Below, piece after piece: positions 1 to 10,493 of a stretch of 64,000 nt of DNA (its first letter is position 1; every line of letters begins with the position of its first letter). The position numbers and the translations under genes are program-made. The stretch lies in NCBI GenBank assembly GCA_037447655.1, contig JBBHKE010000674.1, positions 19,776 through 83,775 of the forward strand. Reading direction: 5' to 3'. Under the pieces are notes generated by a model. That model was not told the DNA's origin and ran no database searches. It saw only the letters and a list, made by a program, of their open reading frames with translations. Source of the DNA: Zygnema cylindricum (taxonomy: Eukaryota > Streptophyta > Zygnematophyceae > Zygnematales > Zygnemataceae).

Positions 1-358
1 GGACGTGCTTTTTCCCCATCGCTGCAAGTGCGATAATAATCCGTAGTGAATCGAACTTCACCACGGGAGCATAAGTCTCCTTGAAATCGATTCCCTCACG
101 TTGTTGGAACCCCTTACAAACAAGCCTCGCCTTGTATTTAATTATTTCACCCGACGCTCCAGTTTTGGTTTTAAACACCCACTTTGCATCAATCGCCTTT
201 TTCCCCTCCGGTAATTTCACTTCCTCAAAAGTTCGATTATCAACCACCGACTTAAATTCTCTCTCCCATGCCGGTTTCCACTTACTCTCCCAATCAACCG
301 ACCTTCTAGCCTCGACATAAGATTGAGGGTCGCTGGTCATATTTTCCGTAAGTGATTG
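1..358 (-). CDS. copia A reverse transcriptase, N-terminal part (partial)
   Basis: The frame is open from the codon after the TAG (CAA at 356-358) to base 1. It begins Q-S-L-T-E-N and carries the RT start region: AKWVFKTKTGASGE, YKARLVCKGFQQREGIDF, TYAPVVKFDS and then MGKKHV at the edge. There is no independent initiation context at its start. Synthesis would need readthrough of the TAG at 359-361, or internal initiation at the ATG near 340. The catalytic YVDD box and RNase H lie outside the window. Confidence 0.85.
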
Positions 359-361
359 CTA
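353..361 (-). promoter_or_regulatory. candidate stop-codon readthrough site (TAG CAATCA), element A
   Basis: On the minus strand the codons read CTT TTG TAG CAA TCA CTT. TAG followed by CAATCA fits UAG-CAR-YYA, the leaky context established for tobamovirus replicase and used by soybean SIRE1. Coding similarity to B, C and D continues on both sides of the TAG. Function is inferred from conservation in four elements. Confidence 0.75.
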
Positions 362-3300
362 CAAAAGAAACTCCGTCTCCTTAGCATCGGTTAGAAAATA
401 TTGCGAATTCGATGCATTTTCCCCTTTTTGATCGTAAGTGAGTTTCTCCGGTTTCTTCCCTTTTGTAATCCGAGAGCTCCTCCTAATAACTTGCTCCTCC
501 TCCTTTTCCTCTTCTCTTCTTCGAATTCAATTTCAATTTCTTTCTCACACGATTTAAAACTCGATTTAGAGCTTTGAGATTTCCGAATGTTCGAAGGCAC
601 TCGGGAATCCAAAGATCCATGACTCTTACTTTCAAATTCAGTTTCAACCGATTTCTTCAAATTCTTTTTCTTAGTTTTCTCATTCGGTTCCACATCGGAT
701 TCCGAATCCCCAATGAACGGAAAACTCTCAATTTCACTCTCCTCATAAAAATCCAAATTTTCTTTAAATTTCTCAACGGAATTCATGGCGGATTTGAGAT
801 CCTCATGAAAATCCACATTCCGAGATTCCTCCACGGTGTGACGAGCCGGATCATATACTCGGTATAAACTCCCCTTCGCACTATATCCAATAAAAATTCC
901 CGGCCAACTCCTTGGTGCAAATTTCCCCTTCCTCTTAATTGATTCCACATAAACCGTAGCATGACATCCCCAAATTCTCAAATGATGAACCGTGGGCTTT
1001 CTACCACTCCATAACTCCTCCGGTGTTTTACTTCCTGAAACCGAAGTGAGTCTTCGGTTACAAATATAATTCGCCGTAAGAATCGCATCTCCCCACAAAA
1101 ACATCTCTCGTCCGGAGCTATGAACCATCGCACGGACCATTTCTTGTAAGGTACGATTCTTCCTCTCGGCCACTCCATTTGACTCCGGAGGATAAGACGC
1201 CGTGAATTGGTGCCTTATCCCCCACTCCTTACAATACCCCTCAAAAACAACAAACTCCCCTCCATTATCCGATCGAATAGATTTAAGCTTCTTATCAATT
1301 TGCCTTTCGGCCATCACATGCCATTCTTTAAATTTTTCAAATGCATCCGATTTCTTTTTTAATAAATAAACCCATGACTTCCGGGAGAAGTCATCAACAA
1401 TCACCAAAGTATACTTGTTACCTCCAATTGTCTCGGGTTTAATATGTCCACAAAGATCGATGTGAACAACCTCCAAAGGACTTTGAGCTCGATGCTTGAT
1501 GTCTTTATTCGGATGAGATTTCCGAATTTGACGTCCTTTGCTACATCCTCCGCATCCATTCACCTTCTCACCGGATGCGAGGTCCAAACCTCTCACCGAA
1601 GAATGACGAATCATCTTCTTCAAACTTACCTCGGATGTGTGACACATTCGATGATGCCACAAGGTAAGATCACCTTTCAACTCCGAAATTTGGTGTGAAA
1701 TTCCCTTGGTGGGAACTTTAGATTTCGGCCTCCTCCATAAGAGCCGACTATGATTCGCATCCGTTACAACTCCTTCTCCAATTACATTCCCCTCCTCATT
1801 CCAAATCTCGATAGATTGATCACCTCTCGCAAGTAAGCTTCCACCACTCTTTTGGATTTGTGGAACACTTAACAAATTAACCGAACCGTCCGGAAGGTAA
1901 AGAGTATTTTGAAGACTATACTCCGTCGATTTCTCCTTCCCATTAATATCCCATGAAAGAAGATCAAGCCGAACCGTGCCAACCGTATCAACCGAGATGA
2001 CATGGCCGCTTGCTACCGTAATGAACTTTGGAACCGTAAGTTCCCTCATGTCATCAAACAAGGTAGCATCCGTGCAAACATGGTGAGATGCCCCCGTATC
2101 AATGATCCACTCTTTCTCTAAATTTCCTTCACTACTCACCGAATCAAGTGTAAGGTTAAGAACCGGAAAAACATCACCGGTTTCATTACCATAGTCGAAG
2201 TAATTTGCATTACCATAACCTCGACCACCACCATGGTCTCCTCCTCGACCGCCACCTCGGCCACCTCTATCACCTCCTCTACTTCCTCTTCCACCTCCGG
2301 AATCACGACTCTTCGAATAACATTGAGAGATCGTGTGTCCCCACTTACCACAAAAATGACATTGCTTGTCCTTATCCGGACAAGATGAAGACAAATGTCC
2401 AAGCCGGTTACACCGGTAGCATGTCACATTGGAAAGATCCGAAGGGACCTTCGGTGGACGACCTTGCTCCCTCTTGTTGCCTCGGCCGCCACCACCACCT
2501 CTCGGGCCACCTCCTCTACCACCTCCTCTACCACCGGCATAGTTGAGATCCGGGGTTTCGGGAGTAGTAGAGTTGAGAACTCCTCCTCCTCCACTTGAAG
2601 AAGCCGATGGAGTTCCCTCCGACATTTTGATAAAATTAACGGTGAATCCGAAAGTATTATCCGCCTTCGCTCGTAAAATAGCCTTAAGATGCGAAAGCTT
2701 CTCGGGCAAAGCGTTAAGAAAAACGCTTAATTTATCCGCATCCAAAATAACTCGACCATTGTTGAGTAATTGCTCGAGTATAATATTGAAGCGCTTCACG
2801 GCATCATCCATCATTTCATTTGATTTGATTTTAAAATTCATAAAGTCCGTATAGACATATTGACCCTTGTTCTCAACACCTTTCTCATATTGCTCCTCAA
2901 GTGCTTGCCAACACTCATGGGCCGTACCGTGAGCAAGGAAATGATCAAGCACGGAAGAAGTGCAATTCTTCATCAAACCGGTCGTTGCCGCAATATCCTT
3001 CAATCTCCATTGAGCACGTGCCTTGCTCTCCGTTGGCATCTTCTCTTCTCCATTGACAATCCTCCAAAGCCTCTTGAGAATAAGTTGATTTGAAATAAAT
3101 TTCTTCCAAACCGCATAATTGGTGCCATTAAAGGCCACGGATTTCCCCGACATATTATAATCATCTTCATTATCCAATGCCTCTTCAAAATCTGAATCTT
3201 CCTCTATCTTTGCTTTACCTTTCCTAATTCTCTCTTTTATCTCACTCTCATTAGCTCCTCCACTGAATGGATCGGCAGCCTGAAATGAAGCAAATTCTCT

Positions 3301-3483
3301 TTTCTCACTAGATTGAGTTTGAAATCGTGAATCTACATATCTCATTAATGTATCAAACATCTCCTCAAATTTTCTCTCCGTATTCCGAGTCTCCTCAAAT
3401 TGAGAACCCGAAAAACTGAACTCTCTTGCTCTCTCCGAAGTCGACATGGGGGTAGGAGTATTTCTGTTCTTCTTCCTCCCCAT
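359..3483 (-). pseudogene. copia A Gag-protease-integrase, one frameshift
   Basis: Starts with ATG at 3483 (MGRKK..., the same start as in elements C and D). In order it shows a charged N-terminal region, a UBN2/DUF4219-type gag (FNGTNY near residue 120), an RGG-rich stretch, two CCHC zinc knuckles (CYRCNRLGHLSSSC and CHFCGKWGHTISQC), a second RGG stretch, the protease motif DTGASHH, the integrase HHCC zinc finger (LWHHRMCH ... CGGC) and the DDE core (HIDLCG, SDNGGEF, ESNGVAERKN). Compared with B, one base is missing near 510-522, which shifts the frame before the conserved end FLL and the TAG at 359-361; the shifted reading stays open to 391. It would make virus-like particle protein, protease and integrase. 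Confidence 0.9.
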
Positions 3484-3511
3484 GCGCTCCCTCTCTATCT
3501 CCGAAGCACTA

Positions 3512-3523
3512 GCTCCGATACCA
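3512..3523 (-). other. primer-binding site, element A
   Basis: On the minus strand it reads TGGTATCGGAGC, the plant copia site complementary to the 3' end of initiator Met tRNA. It lies two bases inside the LTR end, the standard spacing. Confidence 0.9.
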
Positions 3524-3525
3524 AC

Positions 3526-4171
3526 TGTAGGATCTAGGGCAAAAGAGTTTTGCTTAAAATAATTCTCAAAACATAAATCATTACACAGCGGAAGCTCATA
3601 AAAGACAAGAGGAATATTCAGCCAAAAAGATTTATAAGTGTTTTTGGCCGAAGCCTCTTTACATCATGTCTCTTCTCTCTTCTCTCTCTTCACTCCTCTT
3701 TGAATAATCTCTACTCCAATATAAATCCTCTATGATTAATTGGTTGATTAATTAATACACTGCACATGTACACTGCTGCCTATATATACTCGTTACTCTA
3801 CACTAAGAGACAACAAGAAATGACAAGCAGAACTTAGCGTAGCGACGAAGTCTGTCCCTAGCTGACTGTGCACTCTTCAATGAAAGTTCCACGAAGGAAG
3901 GCGCACACGCTTCTTCCTTCGAAATAACAAAACTCCAAACGTTGACTTAACACGTGTCGCATCACGAACACACCTGCACGCAAATTGAAACACCTGCGCA
4001 CGAAACAAACAAGTGACGCGAAACGAAATAGTATGTTTCGTTCGCGGACATCAAAAGTACCGTCGCGAAATGACGTCGTACTTTTGTATGATGACGCGAC
4101 AGTTCGCGTCAAACAAATTCAAGTTGGAATGACGTTTCGCGAAATGTCGCGAAAACGACAATATCCCAACA
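3526..4171 (-). repeat. 5' LTR of element A (646 bp)
   Basis: Minus-strand ends are TGTTGGGATATTG and GATCCTACA (TG...CA). It matches the LTRs at 9820-10480, 13782-14221 and 63478-64000. A TATATATA box near 3781 on the transcribed strand is a plausible core promoter. Near the 5' end an inverted repeat (AAAGTAC ... GTACTTT, about 4047-4087) could form a hairpin in U3. Confidence 0.93.
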
Positions 4172-4259
4172 GTTTCATACTAATCCGTACCTCTTTTTTT
4201 TTGAAAGAAAAACATCCTAACGGAAGAGTCTCCGAGATTGTATGCGTAAAACCTGACCG

Positions 4260-4475
4260 TCGGATGTATTGCACTTTTTATCCAAGACGCCACTTCGGTA
4301 ACCTTACAGTGTGTGGCGAATGTCCTCGAAGAGGACACTTTGCACAGACTGAACGTGTAAAATTGGGCTGCGTGGAAAGGGTAAAAATAATCCACAATGA
4401 GCGCGCGATTATGTGTACGTCGCACAGGCCTTGTGCTTTCCGCCAAGGTAGATGCAAATCCACCAAAATTTTACC
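4260..4475 (-). repeat. dispersed repeat, copy 1
   Basis: The reverse complement of this stretch aligns by eye with 33850-34035: shared blocks include GCATCTACC, ACGCAG, TTTACACGT and CCACACACT. A shorter related piece lies near 35195-35255 in the opposite sense. No coding or terminal-repeat structure is evident; probably an unclassified interspersed element. Confidence 0.5.
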
Positions 4476-4539
4476 GTCACGCTCCCACCACCAAAGTTTG
4501 CCGCCGCCTTTTTGTCCTAACGTTTTCAAATTTTAGATA

Positions 4540-4902
4540 GTTGGTGATTCCTTTTAATTTATTTGTTTAGTGTGGATCCGGGTATCGATCGTTACATTTT
4601 TAGTACATCAACACTCCCCCTTGAGAGGTAGCCGGTCACAATATCCATGTAAACCCTGATCCCCGTGGCTTTGATACCATGTTAAGATTCATAGAATCGG
4701 AGGATATAATGGACGATCCCAATAAAAGAAATGATGAGCCAGCCTGGATTTGAACCTCAGACCTTTCATTTAAGTTGTGAATGCACTAACCACACTGCTA
4801 TAAGCTCAAATGTTGAGATTGGGGGCCCCACTTAATAAGTTTTCTACTTTGGATTTTACCACAAATCCAGGAATCGATCGGCATGTTTCACGTATCTCAA
4901 CA
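4540..4902 (-). mobile_element. miniature LTR retroelement (TRIM-like)
   Basis: On the minus strand the 5' LTR is 4680-4902 (TGTTGAGATACG ... ATCTTAACA, 223 bp). It is followed at once by a primer-binding-like TGGTATCAAAGCC (4667-4679) and, only 44 bases later, by a polypurine tract AAGGGGGAG (4614-4622) abutting a second LTR start TGTTGATGTACTAAAAATG (4613 leftward). The second LTR is recognisable only to about 4540. A 66-bp interior with PBS and PPT but no genes is the plan of a TRIM, or an extreme internal deletion. The two LTRs are well diverged, so the insertion is old. Confidence 0.6.
4736..4807 (-). pseudogene. tRNA-like segment inside the miniature element's LTR
   Basis: The minus strand gives 72 bases that partition exactly as a tRNA: acceptor 7, spacer 2, D arm 16 (GCAGTGTGGTTAGTGC), 1, anticodon arm 17 with stem TTCA/TGAA, variable 5, T arm 17 with GGTTCAAATCC, acceptor 7. 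The acceptor pairs GAGC with GCTC and then decays; the T stem keeps only its two inner pairs. Anticodon-loop position 33 is A instead of U and the nominal anticodon is CTT. The A- and B-box Pol III promoter elements are recognisable. Probably a fossil tRNA or tRNA-derived module and not a working gene. Confidence 0.5.
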
Positions 4903-6379
4903 AGATGGATGAGGTCCAATTGCACTCGGAAAGGTAGGGGGGAACTAATGGATTTTTTTTAAAAACAGAGCTTTTGTCAAGGGAAAATGTAGGTGCTTCA
5001 AGACAAACAAAGTCTCGTGACCCCTAGACGAAAGATTGGAGGAAGGGTCAGAACTACATCTAGAGGAGAATGCATTAACTTGGGTCTCGAAATGAAAATC
5101 TCTTGTGAGGAACGACAAGGCTCCAGTAAATATATCCGCCCATTAACCCTTTTCCAACTTGCCTAATTAAGGCAAGGGTGCTGCATTGAAAAAGTGATGT
5201 TAGGGGAAGGTAAGCGATAAAAACTTTTGCGCAGGGAGAACACCACAACCGCAAGTGGAAGCAACCCTCATGATAGAAGCAGCGAATATGGAATTGGCGA
5301 ACTTAAGGGATGTACAATGATGAAGAATAGCTAAGTGAACCTTTAAGAAGGCTAAAGTTTACTTTTGCCCAAGATTCTAGGATTGATTAAGCCTTAAAGG
5401 CTAAAAGAACGAAATGAGGAACAAAGTTCAAGTTTGTTAAAATGCAAGGCGCCAAAAATGCAAGTACCAGAAATAAATTTGGCCAGCGTTCAGGTGCCCG
5501 ATGTGTACGTGTCAAAAATGCAAGTGCCAGAAATAAAAGGGTTTTAAATGACCAATACCACGAGTAAGGTTACTTTGAGGGCACATGTGGGAGGAGTCAA
5601 AACCAAAGTCCTAGCCCTCAGAACATCATAAGCCCATATGGAGGTGGAGTAGTTACCGGGAGCACATCCTTGACCCTTAGAAAGGGCTTGTTACGGAATT
5701 ATACCAAGAGAGGGAGAAAACCCATGTTGAGCAAAGACTTAGGGAATTATGCCTAGAAAGGGAGAAAACCCATGATGAGTAAGGACCTCGGGATCAACAG
5801 AAAAGGAGGAACCACATAAATCCAATCTCTCCTCTATGAAATCACCACGGGCTAGAAAACACTATTGGGATCTAAATGAGGGGTGTTAAGAACTTAAAAG
5901 AGAGGATGAATCTGCGTCATCTTTTGAAAAGCAAGAGATTGAATATGTAATTCTAGTGCAAGTTGAGGAAGGAGGAAGGAGGGAGCACAAACACGATTTG
6001 AGGGGGACCGTTGTTGCAGGTAACGGGTTGAAAAGATGGTTGGATTGATATTATATGGGGGAAGCTCACTGAAAGTCGAGTTGCCCCACCATTGCTATGA
6101 AGGAGCTCAGGAGAATGTGACAAGGTGAGAAAGGAATTCCCTCCTAACTACTCCCATATACCCATAAGAGAAGGCAATTGCTATCGCAATCGCAATCGCA
6201 GTGAATCATTCAAAGGGTTTGGCATACAAAAGTGGTTGACGTAAAGGGTGAAATAAAACCAGTGGATAAAAATTGTGCTCCGGACTACTCGAGATAAAAA
6301 TTGTGTTCCTGACTACTCGGGCCCATTCCAGTTGAGCGTGAGATAATTTAGGGGAAGGCTTCTAGCCGACACCCATCCC
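4903..6379. other. no recognisable gene; degraded repeat DNA
   Basis: No sustained open frame or domain on either strand. Besides the tandem duplication at 5695-5790, the phrase AAAATGCAAGTNCCAGAAATAAA occurs twice (about 5456 and 5517). It may be decayed internal sequence of the plus-strand retroelement recognised at 6380-7048. Confidence 0.5.
5695..5790 (+). repeat. two-copy tandem repeat, about 48 bp unit
   Basis: GGAATTAT...GGGAGAAAACCCATG...GAGNAANGAC is repeated head to tail with about ten differences between copies. The two units begin at 5695 and 5742. Confidence 0.75.
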
Positions 6380-7048
6380 ATCTCCAAGCCAACAAGATTT
6401 AATCTCTTTAATGGAAAAATTGGTTCAAGAAATGAAGAGGACGCTAGAAGCGGGAAAACAAGAATTCTGACAACAGTAGTTCAAGTACGAGGATTTTGAA
6501 GACAATTCAAACGAATCACGGAATTTCGGAGTACCCTCAAAAGGACGTGACTGGTAGGAAGGAACGGAAAGAATGGAGGCGACGTCCTAAAAGAATAGAG
6601 GACCCAGCTATTCTGAAAGTGGGGAGTCAAAGTGGGGAGTCGTCAACAAGGGCGGTTCCTAATGAGAAATCGGAGTCCATACCCACAAAAGAAAAGGACC
6701 CAAAAAGAAATAGTAGAATAACCCTAGGTCAAATGACAGAATTGGAAAATTGAAATAGACATTCGAAATCCAAATGACCCTCCTCCAAGAAGAAAATTGT
6801 TGAATGGAAGCAAAGGAGAGGGGAAGTATCAAACTTCAACCAAAGGAAGATTTTATGCTAAACGAAAATAGTTCAACGAAAATACTTCAACCACTCAGGA
6901 GGAGGTGACATCGTACCGGTTCCAACTCTGTTGCTTTACTGCTAACACTGGAGGTGGGAACAAACTCGAGTGGGTAATGGATTTCGGGGCTTCAATATAC
7001 ATGTGTAAGCACCAAAGCAGAAAGAAGTTTTTTCAGATCCCTCCCACT
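6380..7048 (+). pseudogene. decayed copia Gag/protease remnant
   Basis: Near the gap the plus strand encodes NKLEWVMDFGASIYMCKH. This fits the copia protease box (W-I-D-S-G-A-S-x-H-M-C) with the serine of DSGAS replaced by phenylalanine. Upstream, a short charged helix-like stretch begins LISLMEKLVQEMKRTLEAGK and is followed by several stops and frame changes, as expected of a dead gag. The fragment ends at the assembly gap, so the downstream part cannot be judged. It is on the opposite strand to elements A-D and not obviously their family. Confidence 0.5.
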
Positions 7049-7058
7049 NNNNNNNNNN
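7049..7058. other. assembly gap (10 N)
   Basis: Ten Ns between the protease remnant and a GA-rich tract. Its true size is unknown. Confidence 0.99.
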
Positions 7059-7196
7059 GAGAGAGAGAGAGAGGGAAAGGGAGCGGAGGAAACAGAAGGA
7101 GAGGGAGAAGGAGAGGGAGAGGGGAAGAAAAAAGTTGGGAGAGAGGTTGTGGGATTGGCAGGGGGAGAGGGAGAGGGAGAGGGAGAGTGTCCCGTT
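7059..7196 (+). repeat. GA-rich low-complexity tract
   Basis: (GA)n followed by irregular GGGAGA units. Open frames here are compositional. Confidence 0.9.
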
Positions 7197-7384
7197 CTGT
7201 CTACGAAGTTTGACTTAGAGTTTGAGTTTTGCGATATCGGAATCATGTGTGAGGAGTTCATGATGGTGCTGTTCGGGAACGAGAGTTATTAAAAGGTGAA
7301 AAAGAAGGTAGACACTACGGAGTACAGTTAGTTGGTGTTCGAACGGGAGAGGAACGGCGTTTGAGACCAGAAAGATTTGTAGTT

Positions 7385-7616
7385 TAGTGGTAAGATTTGA
7401 GAACTACTGAAAGCTCAACAAGGTCCTGTAGGAAGACCAGAGTTTGCGGCAAGGAGAGGGCAAGCTTGTGGTTGATTGACATGAGGCATCACAGATGGAA
7501 GAAAAAGTGGAAAATTATTGAGAGCAAGGGCTTGTCGTGGTAGTACTTGAGGAGTGTGTACTAAGGCTATAGCGTTTTGAGTTTGAGATTCAGTTTGAAG
7601 CATCTGTCTTGCCCTG
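7385..7616 (-). pseudogene. captured fragment of the glutamine-rich gene
   Basis: About 230 bp matches the coding exon of the host gene at roughly 21097-21330 in the same orientation, with about 85-90% identity by eye (shared peptides ALALNN, MPHVNQPQA, PLLAA, GLPTGPC, SQILPLN). The match lies within the region between two polyglutamine tracts and includes neither tract. It carries a TGA where the parent has Gly (GPC-stop), so it encodes nothing. GA-rich tracts flank it on both sides (7059-7196 at some distance, 7618-7797 immediately), and parent similarity ends exactly where the second begins. It contains no intron, so retro- and DNA-level copying cannot be told apart. Confidence 0.85.
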
Positions 7617-7617
7617 T

Positions 7618-7797
7618 GAGAGGGAGAGGGAGAGGGAGAGGGGGACGGTTAGGGTGTTGGAGAGAGGGTTGAAAAAAGAAGGGGAGAGGGAGAGGAAGAG
7701 GGAGAGGAAGACAAAGGAGGCGAGGGAAAGGGAGAGAGAGAGAGAGGGAAAGACAAAGAGAAGGAGAGGGAGGGAGGGAGGGAGGGAGGCAAGGCCT
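7618..7797 (+). repeat. GGGAGA/GA-rich low-complexity tract
   Basis: Repeated GAGAGGGAGAGG units ending in (GGGA)n. It directly abuts the captured gene fragment. Confidence 0.9.
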
Positions 7798-8195
7798 TAA
7801 ATTTTTATGGCAAATTTAATGCATAAACTAAAATTTGTCGCTTCAAAGTGGCTAATTGCATGAATTTGTCGCTTCAAAGTGGCTAATTGCATGTTATTCA
7901 TAACCATACAGTCTACGTTGCTCTCATACGGAGGTTTTGGAAGCGGATGACCTAATTGCAGAATCTTAGAGCCTCTAGTACCAATATTCGCGGTTACTGG
8001 TGTAGCTATGGCAATAGTTATGGGAAGAGATGGAGATGGAAGAGGAGGAGTTGATGCTGGAGATGGTTGTAATGCTATACTTGTATCTTTTGGAGCCTTT
8101 GCTCTTGCGACTTCAGCATCCATTCTAATTACAATCAACCACTGATGAACATATTGTAGATTGCCTAGAAAGAGCATCCGGGAGAATTGACACAT
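7797..8195 (-). CDS. hypothetical Ser/Pro-rich reading frame, possibly a gene fragment
   Basis: A 132-codon frame whose middle is rich in Ser, Pro, Thr and Ala (PSPASTPPLPSPSLPITIA). Its C-terminus runs through a recent 31-bp duplication at 7831-7892. I recognise no domain. It lies beside the captured glutamine-rich fragment on the same strand, so it may be a second captured exon. It may equally be chance: there is no promoter, splice or codon evidence. Confidence 0.2.
   Translation of the reverse strand: MCQFSRMLFLGNLQYVHQWLIVIRMDAEVARAKAPKDTSIALQPSPASTPPLPSPSLPITIAIATPVTANIGTRGSKILQLGHPLPKPPYESNVDCMVMNNMQLATLKRQIHAISHFEATNFSLCIKFAIKI
7831..7892 (+). repeat. near-perfect 31-bp tandem duplication
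   Basis: AATTTGTCGCTTCAAAGTGG...TTGCAT occurs twice head to tail, with one difference at the first base. Confidence 0.95.
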
Positions 8196-8444
8196 TTTTT
8201 TTTAAAGCACAGGCGTACAGAGTTTAGTACAGAACCACAAAGAGTGATAGCCTGTTCCCATCGGAGCATTTGTAACCTTTTGCCCATTCCTATGATTCTC
8301 CGAGAACTCATCGGAAAACGGGTCTTGTTCCCACCAAAATTTTGACATGTAACTCTGATTGAACGTGTCCTATGACACGTCACACGCTTTGACATCATCA
8401 AACATAGGCGCGAAAACAAACCTGCAGTTTTTTAAACTTACATA

Positions 8445-9009
8445 ATTCAAAAGTAGGCGTTTTTATGGTAGGCCTTTGGTAGGCGCACAAAGCTTGGCAC
8501 AAAACTCGCGCAACGTAGGCATACTGTATTTGTGTGTGTTGTGCACACCCCTGTACGAGCGTACGAATCTTACGTATGCTCATAGTACAGCGCACGCCGC
8601 CGAACGAAATTTTTTAGCAAACTGACACGGTGTAGGATGACACTGCGCGGGAAAAAAAATCGGAAAAAAAAACCCGCAAACGAATCTAACGATAGTCCTG
8701 TCATAAGTTCTGTTATGGGCTTTTCATGTGATCTTCTTAGATCGTTACTTTTATCAACGACCGTCAGATCATCCGAATTTGACGGTTTAAATAAAAAGTC
8801 GCTCAAAACTCACAGAAAAAGATTTTTTTGTCCTTTTTTTTTTTCAAATTTAGACATGACGTTTAATTCTCTATTGAACCATGTGCAAATCAACCTTGTT
8901 ACTGTTTTATTTCATTTTGCGGCCAATAAAATATGGGTCTTAAGGTAGTATTATAAAATTTACGTACAATAGGCATATTGTATTGGTGTACTGTCACCTA
9001 CTTTTGAAC
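8445..9009 (-). mobile_element. MITE with TTCAAAAGTAGG termini, copy 1
   Basis: Ends ATTCAAAAGTAGGCG and CACCTACTTTTGAAC are inverted repeats flanked by TA on each side, as in Stowaway/mariner-like elements. The interior matches copy 2 in the opposite direction (GATCTTCTTAGATCG, CCGTCAGAT). Non-coding. Confidence 0.75.
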
Positions 9010-9200
9010 TATTCTTACTAATAATGAAATGTTCAAAGGACAACGACGGAGGTTCAAAGTGTTGCAGCTTTTTCGCGCGATTACAATGAAATTGTATTAT
9101 TTTAAACTTGCAAATAAAGAATGTTTGAAGGACGACAATAGTGGCTCAAAGTCCTTCAACTTTTTCCCGCGATTACAATGAAATAGTCGTTCGGGTCATA

Positions 9201-9550
9201 GTTCAAAAGTAGGTGAAAGTAGGCCCATACAATATGCCTATTGTACGCAAAACTTACAATATGACCTTAAGACCCATATTTTATTGGTCGCAAAATGAAA
9301 AAAAAAAGTAACAAGGTTAAGTTGCACATCGATCGATAGAGAATTAAACGTCATGCCTAAATTTTGAAAAACATTCGGACATATTTTTTTGTGAGTTTTG
9401 AGGTATTTTTTACTTAAACCGTCAGATTTGGACAATCGAACGGAAGCTGATCAAAGTAGCGATTTAAGAAGATCACATGAAAATCCCATAACAAAACTTA
9501 CGAGAAAGGCGCCTACAAAAATCCTCCAATAGAAACGCCTAGTTTTGAAC
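9201..9550 (+). mobile_element. MITE with TTCAAAAGTAGG termini, copy 2
   Basis: Begins GTTCAAAAGTAGGTG and ends CGCCTAGTTTTGAAC, with TA on both sides. It lies 191 bp from copy 1 in inverted orientation. The spacer (9012-9198) holds an imperfect tandem duplication of about 95 bp containing CGCGATTACAATGAAAT. Confidence 0.8.
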
Positions 9551-9819
9551 TATGGTTCGGGTGTTGTTTTTGCTACGTCAACTTTTGGGGTTACCGTTGG
9601 CTTGTTTGAAGGAAAGACGCAACTTTAACTCGAATTCAATATCCTCAAATATTTTGAGAAAGTTCGTTTGTACGATTTTCCGAGGAAAACAACAAAGTCG
9701 GTGCTCACAAATCCGTACATTATTCGAACGCACGTCTGTTGCGGAAGTGATTTTTTTTCCGGTGGGAATAGATTATGGGAGAGTATAAGAGAAGATTCCA
9801 AGGTTCCATATGAAAATTG

Positions 9820-10480
9820 TGTAGGATCTTAAGCAAAAGATATTTACTCAAATTGATTCACAAAACATAAATCATTACACAGCGGAAGCCCATAAAAGAC
9901 AAGAGGAATATTCAGCCAAAAAAAAAATTATATGTGTTCTTGGCCAAAGCCTCTTTACATCATCTCTCTTCTCTCTTCTCTCTCTTCTCTATCCTCTTTA
10001 AATAATCTCTTACTCCAAAATTAATCCTCTATGATATAATCATTTAAAATCCAGTTGATTGATTACTCGGCACATGTACACTGCTGCCTATATATACTCG
10101 CGACTCTACACTAAGAGACAACAAGATAAGACAAGTATAACATGGCGTAGCGACAAAGTCTATCCCTAGCTGAATGTGCACTCTTCAATGAAATTTCCAT
10201 GAAAGAAGTCGCACGCGCTTTCTTCCTTTGAAACGTCTAACTCCAAACATTGACTTTACAAGTGTCGTTTCACGAACACACCTGCACGCAAATTGAAACA
10301 CCTGCGCACAAAACAAACAAGTGATGCTAAACGAAATAAAACACTTCGTTCGCGTATACCAAAAGTACCGTCGCGAAGCGACATAGTACTTTTTGTAGGA
10401 TGACGCGACACTTTGCGTCAAACAAATAAAAGTTGGTATGACGCTTCGTGAAAATACCGCGAAACGACAATATCCCAACA
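9820..10480 (-). repeat. 3' LTR of element B (661 bp)
   Basis: TGTTGGGATATTG ... GATCCTACA on the minus strand, like the LTR of A. The polypurine tract AAGAGAGGGAT (10481-10491) directly precedes it. Confidence 0.93.
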
Positions 10481-10493
10481 ATCCCTCTCTTGT

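Larger units (their letters stand above)
1..4171 (-). mobile_element. Ty1/copia LTR retrotransposon A (runs off left edge)
   Basis: The element is on the minus strand. Its 5' LTR is at 3526-4171, the primer-binding site at 3512-3523, gag starts at 3483, and protease, integrase and the beginning of reverse transcriptase follow down to base 1. The rest of RT, RNase H and the 3' LTR lie outside the window. The domain order (gag, zinc knuckles, protease, integrase, RT) is diagnostic of Ty1/copia. It is the same family as element B (9820-14221) and the LTR at 63478. A one-base deletion near 510-522 breaks the integrase C-terminus, so this copy is probably dead. Confidence 0.95.

Noticed and set aside
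2136-2598. Overlapping frames on both strands within the RGG/zinc-knuckle region of A (and 13103-13559 in B)
   Set aside because: They are shadows of the gag frame produced by its GGN/CGN-rich codons.
7609-7800. Arg/Glu-rich frame in the GA tract
   Set aside because: Pure low-complexity composition (GAGAGG repeats).
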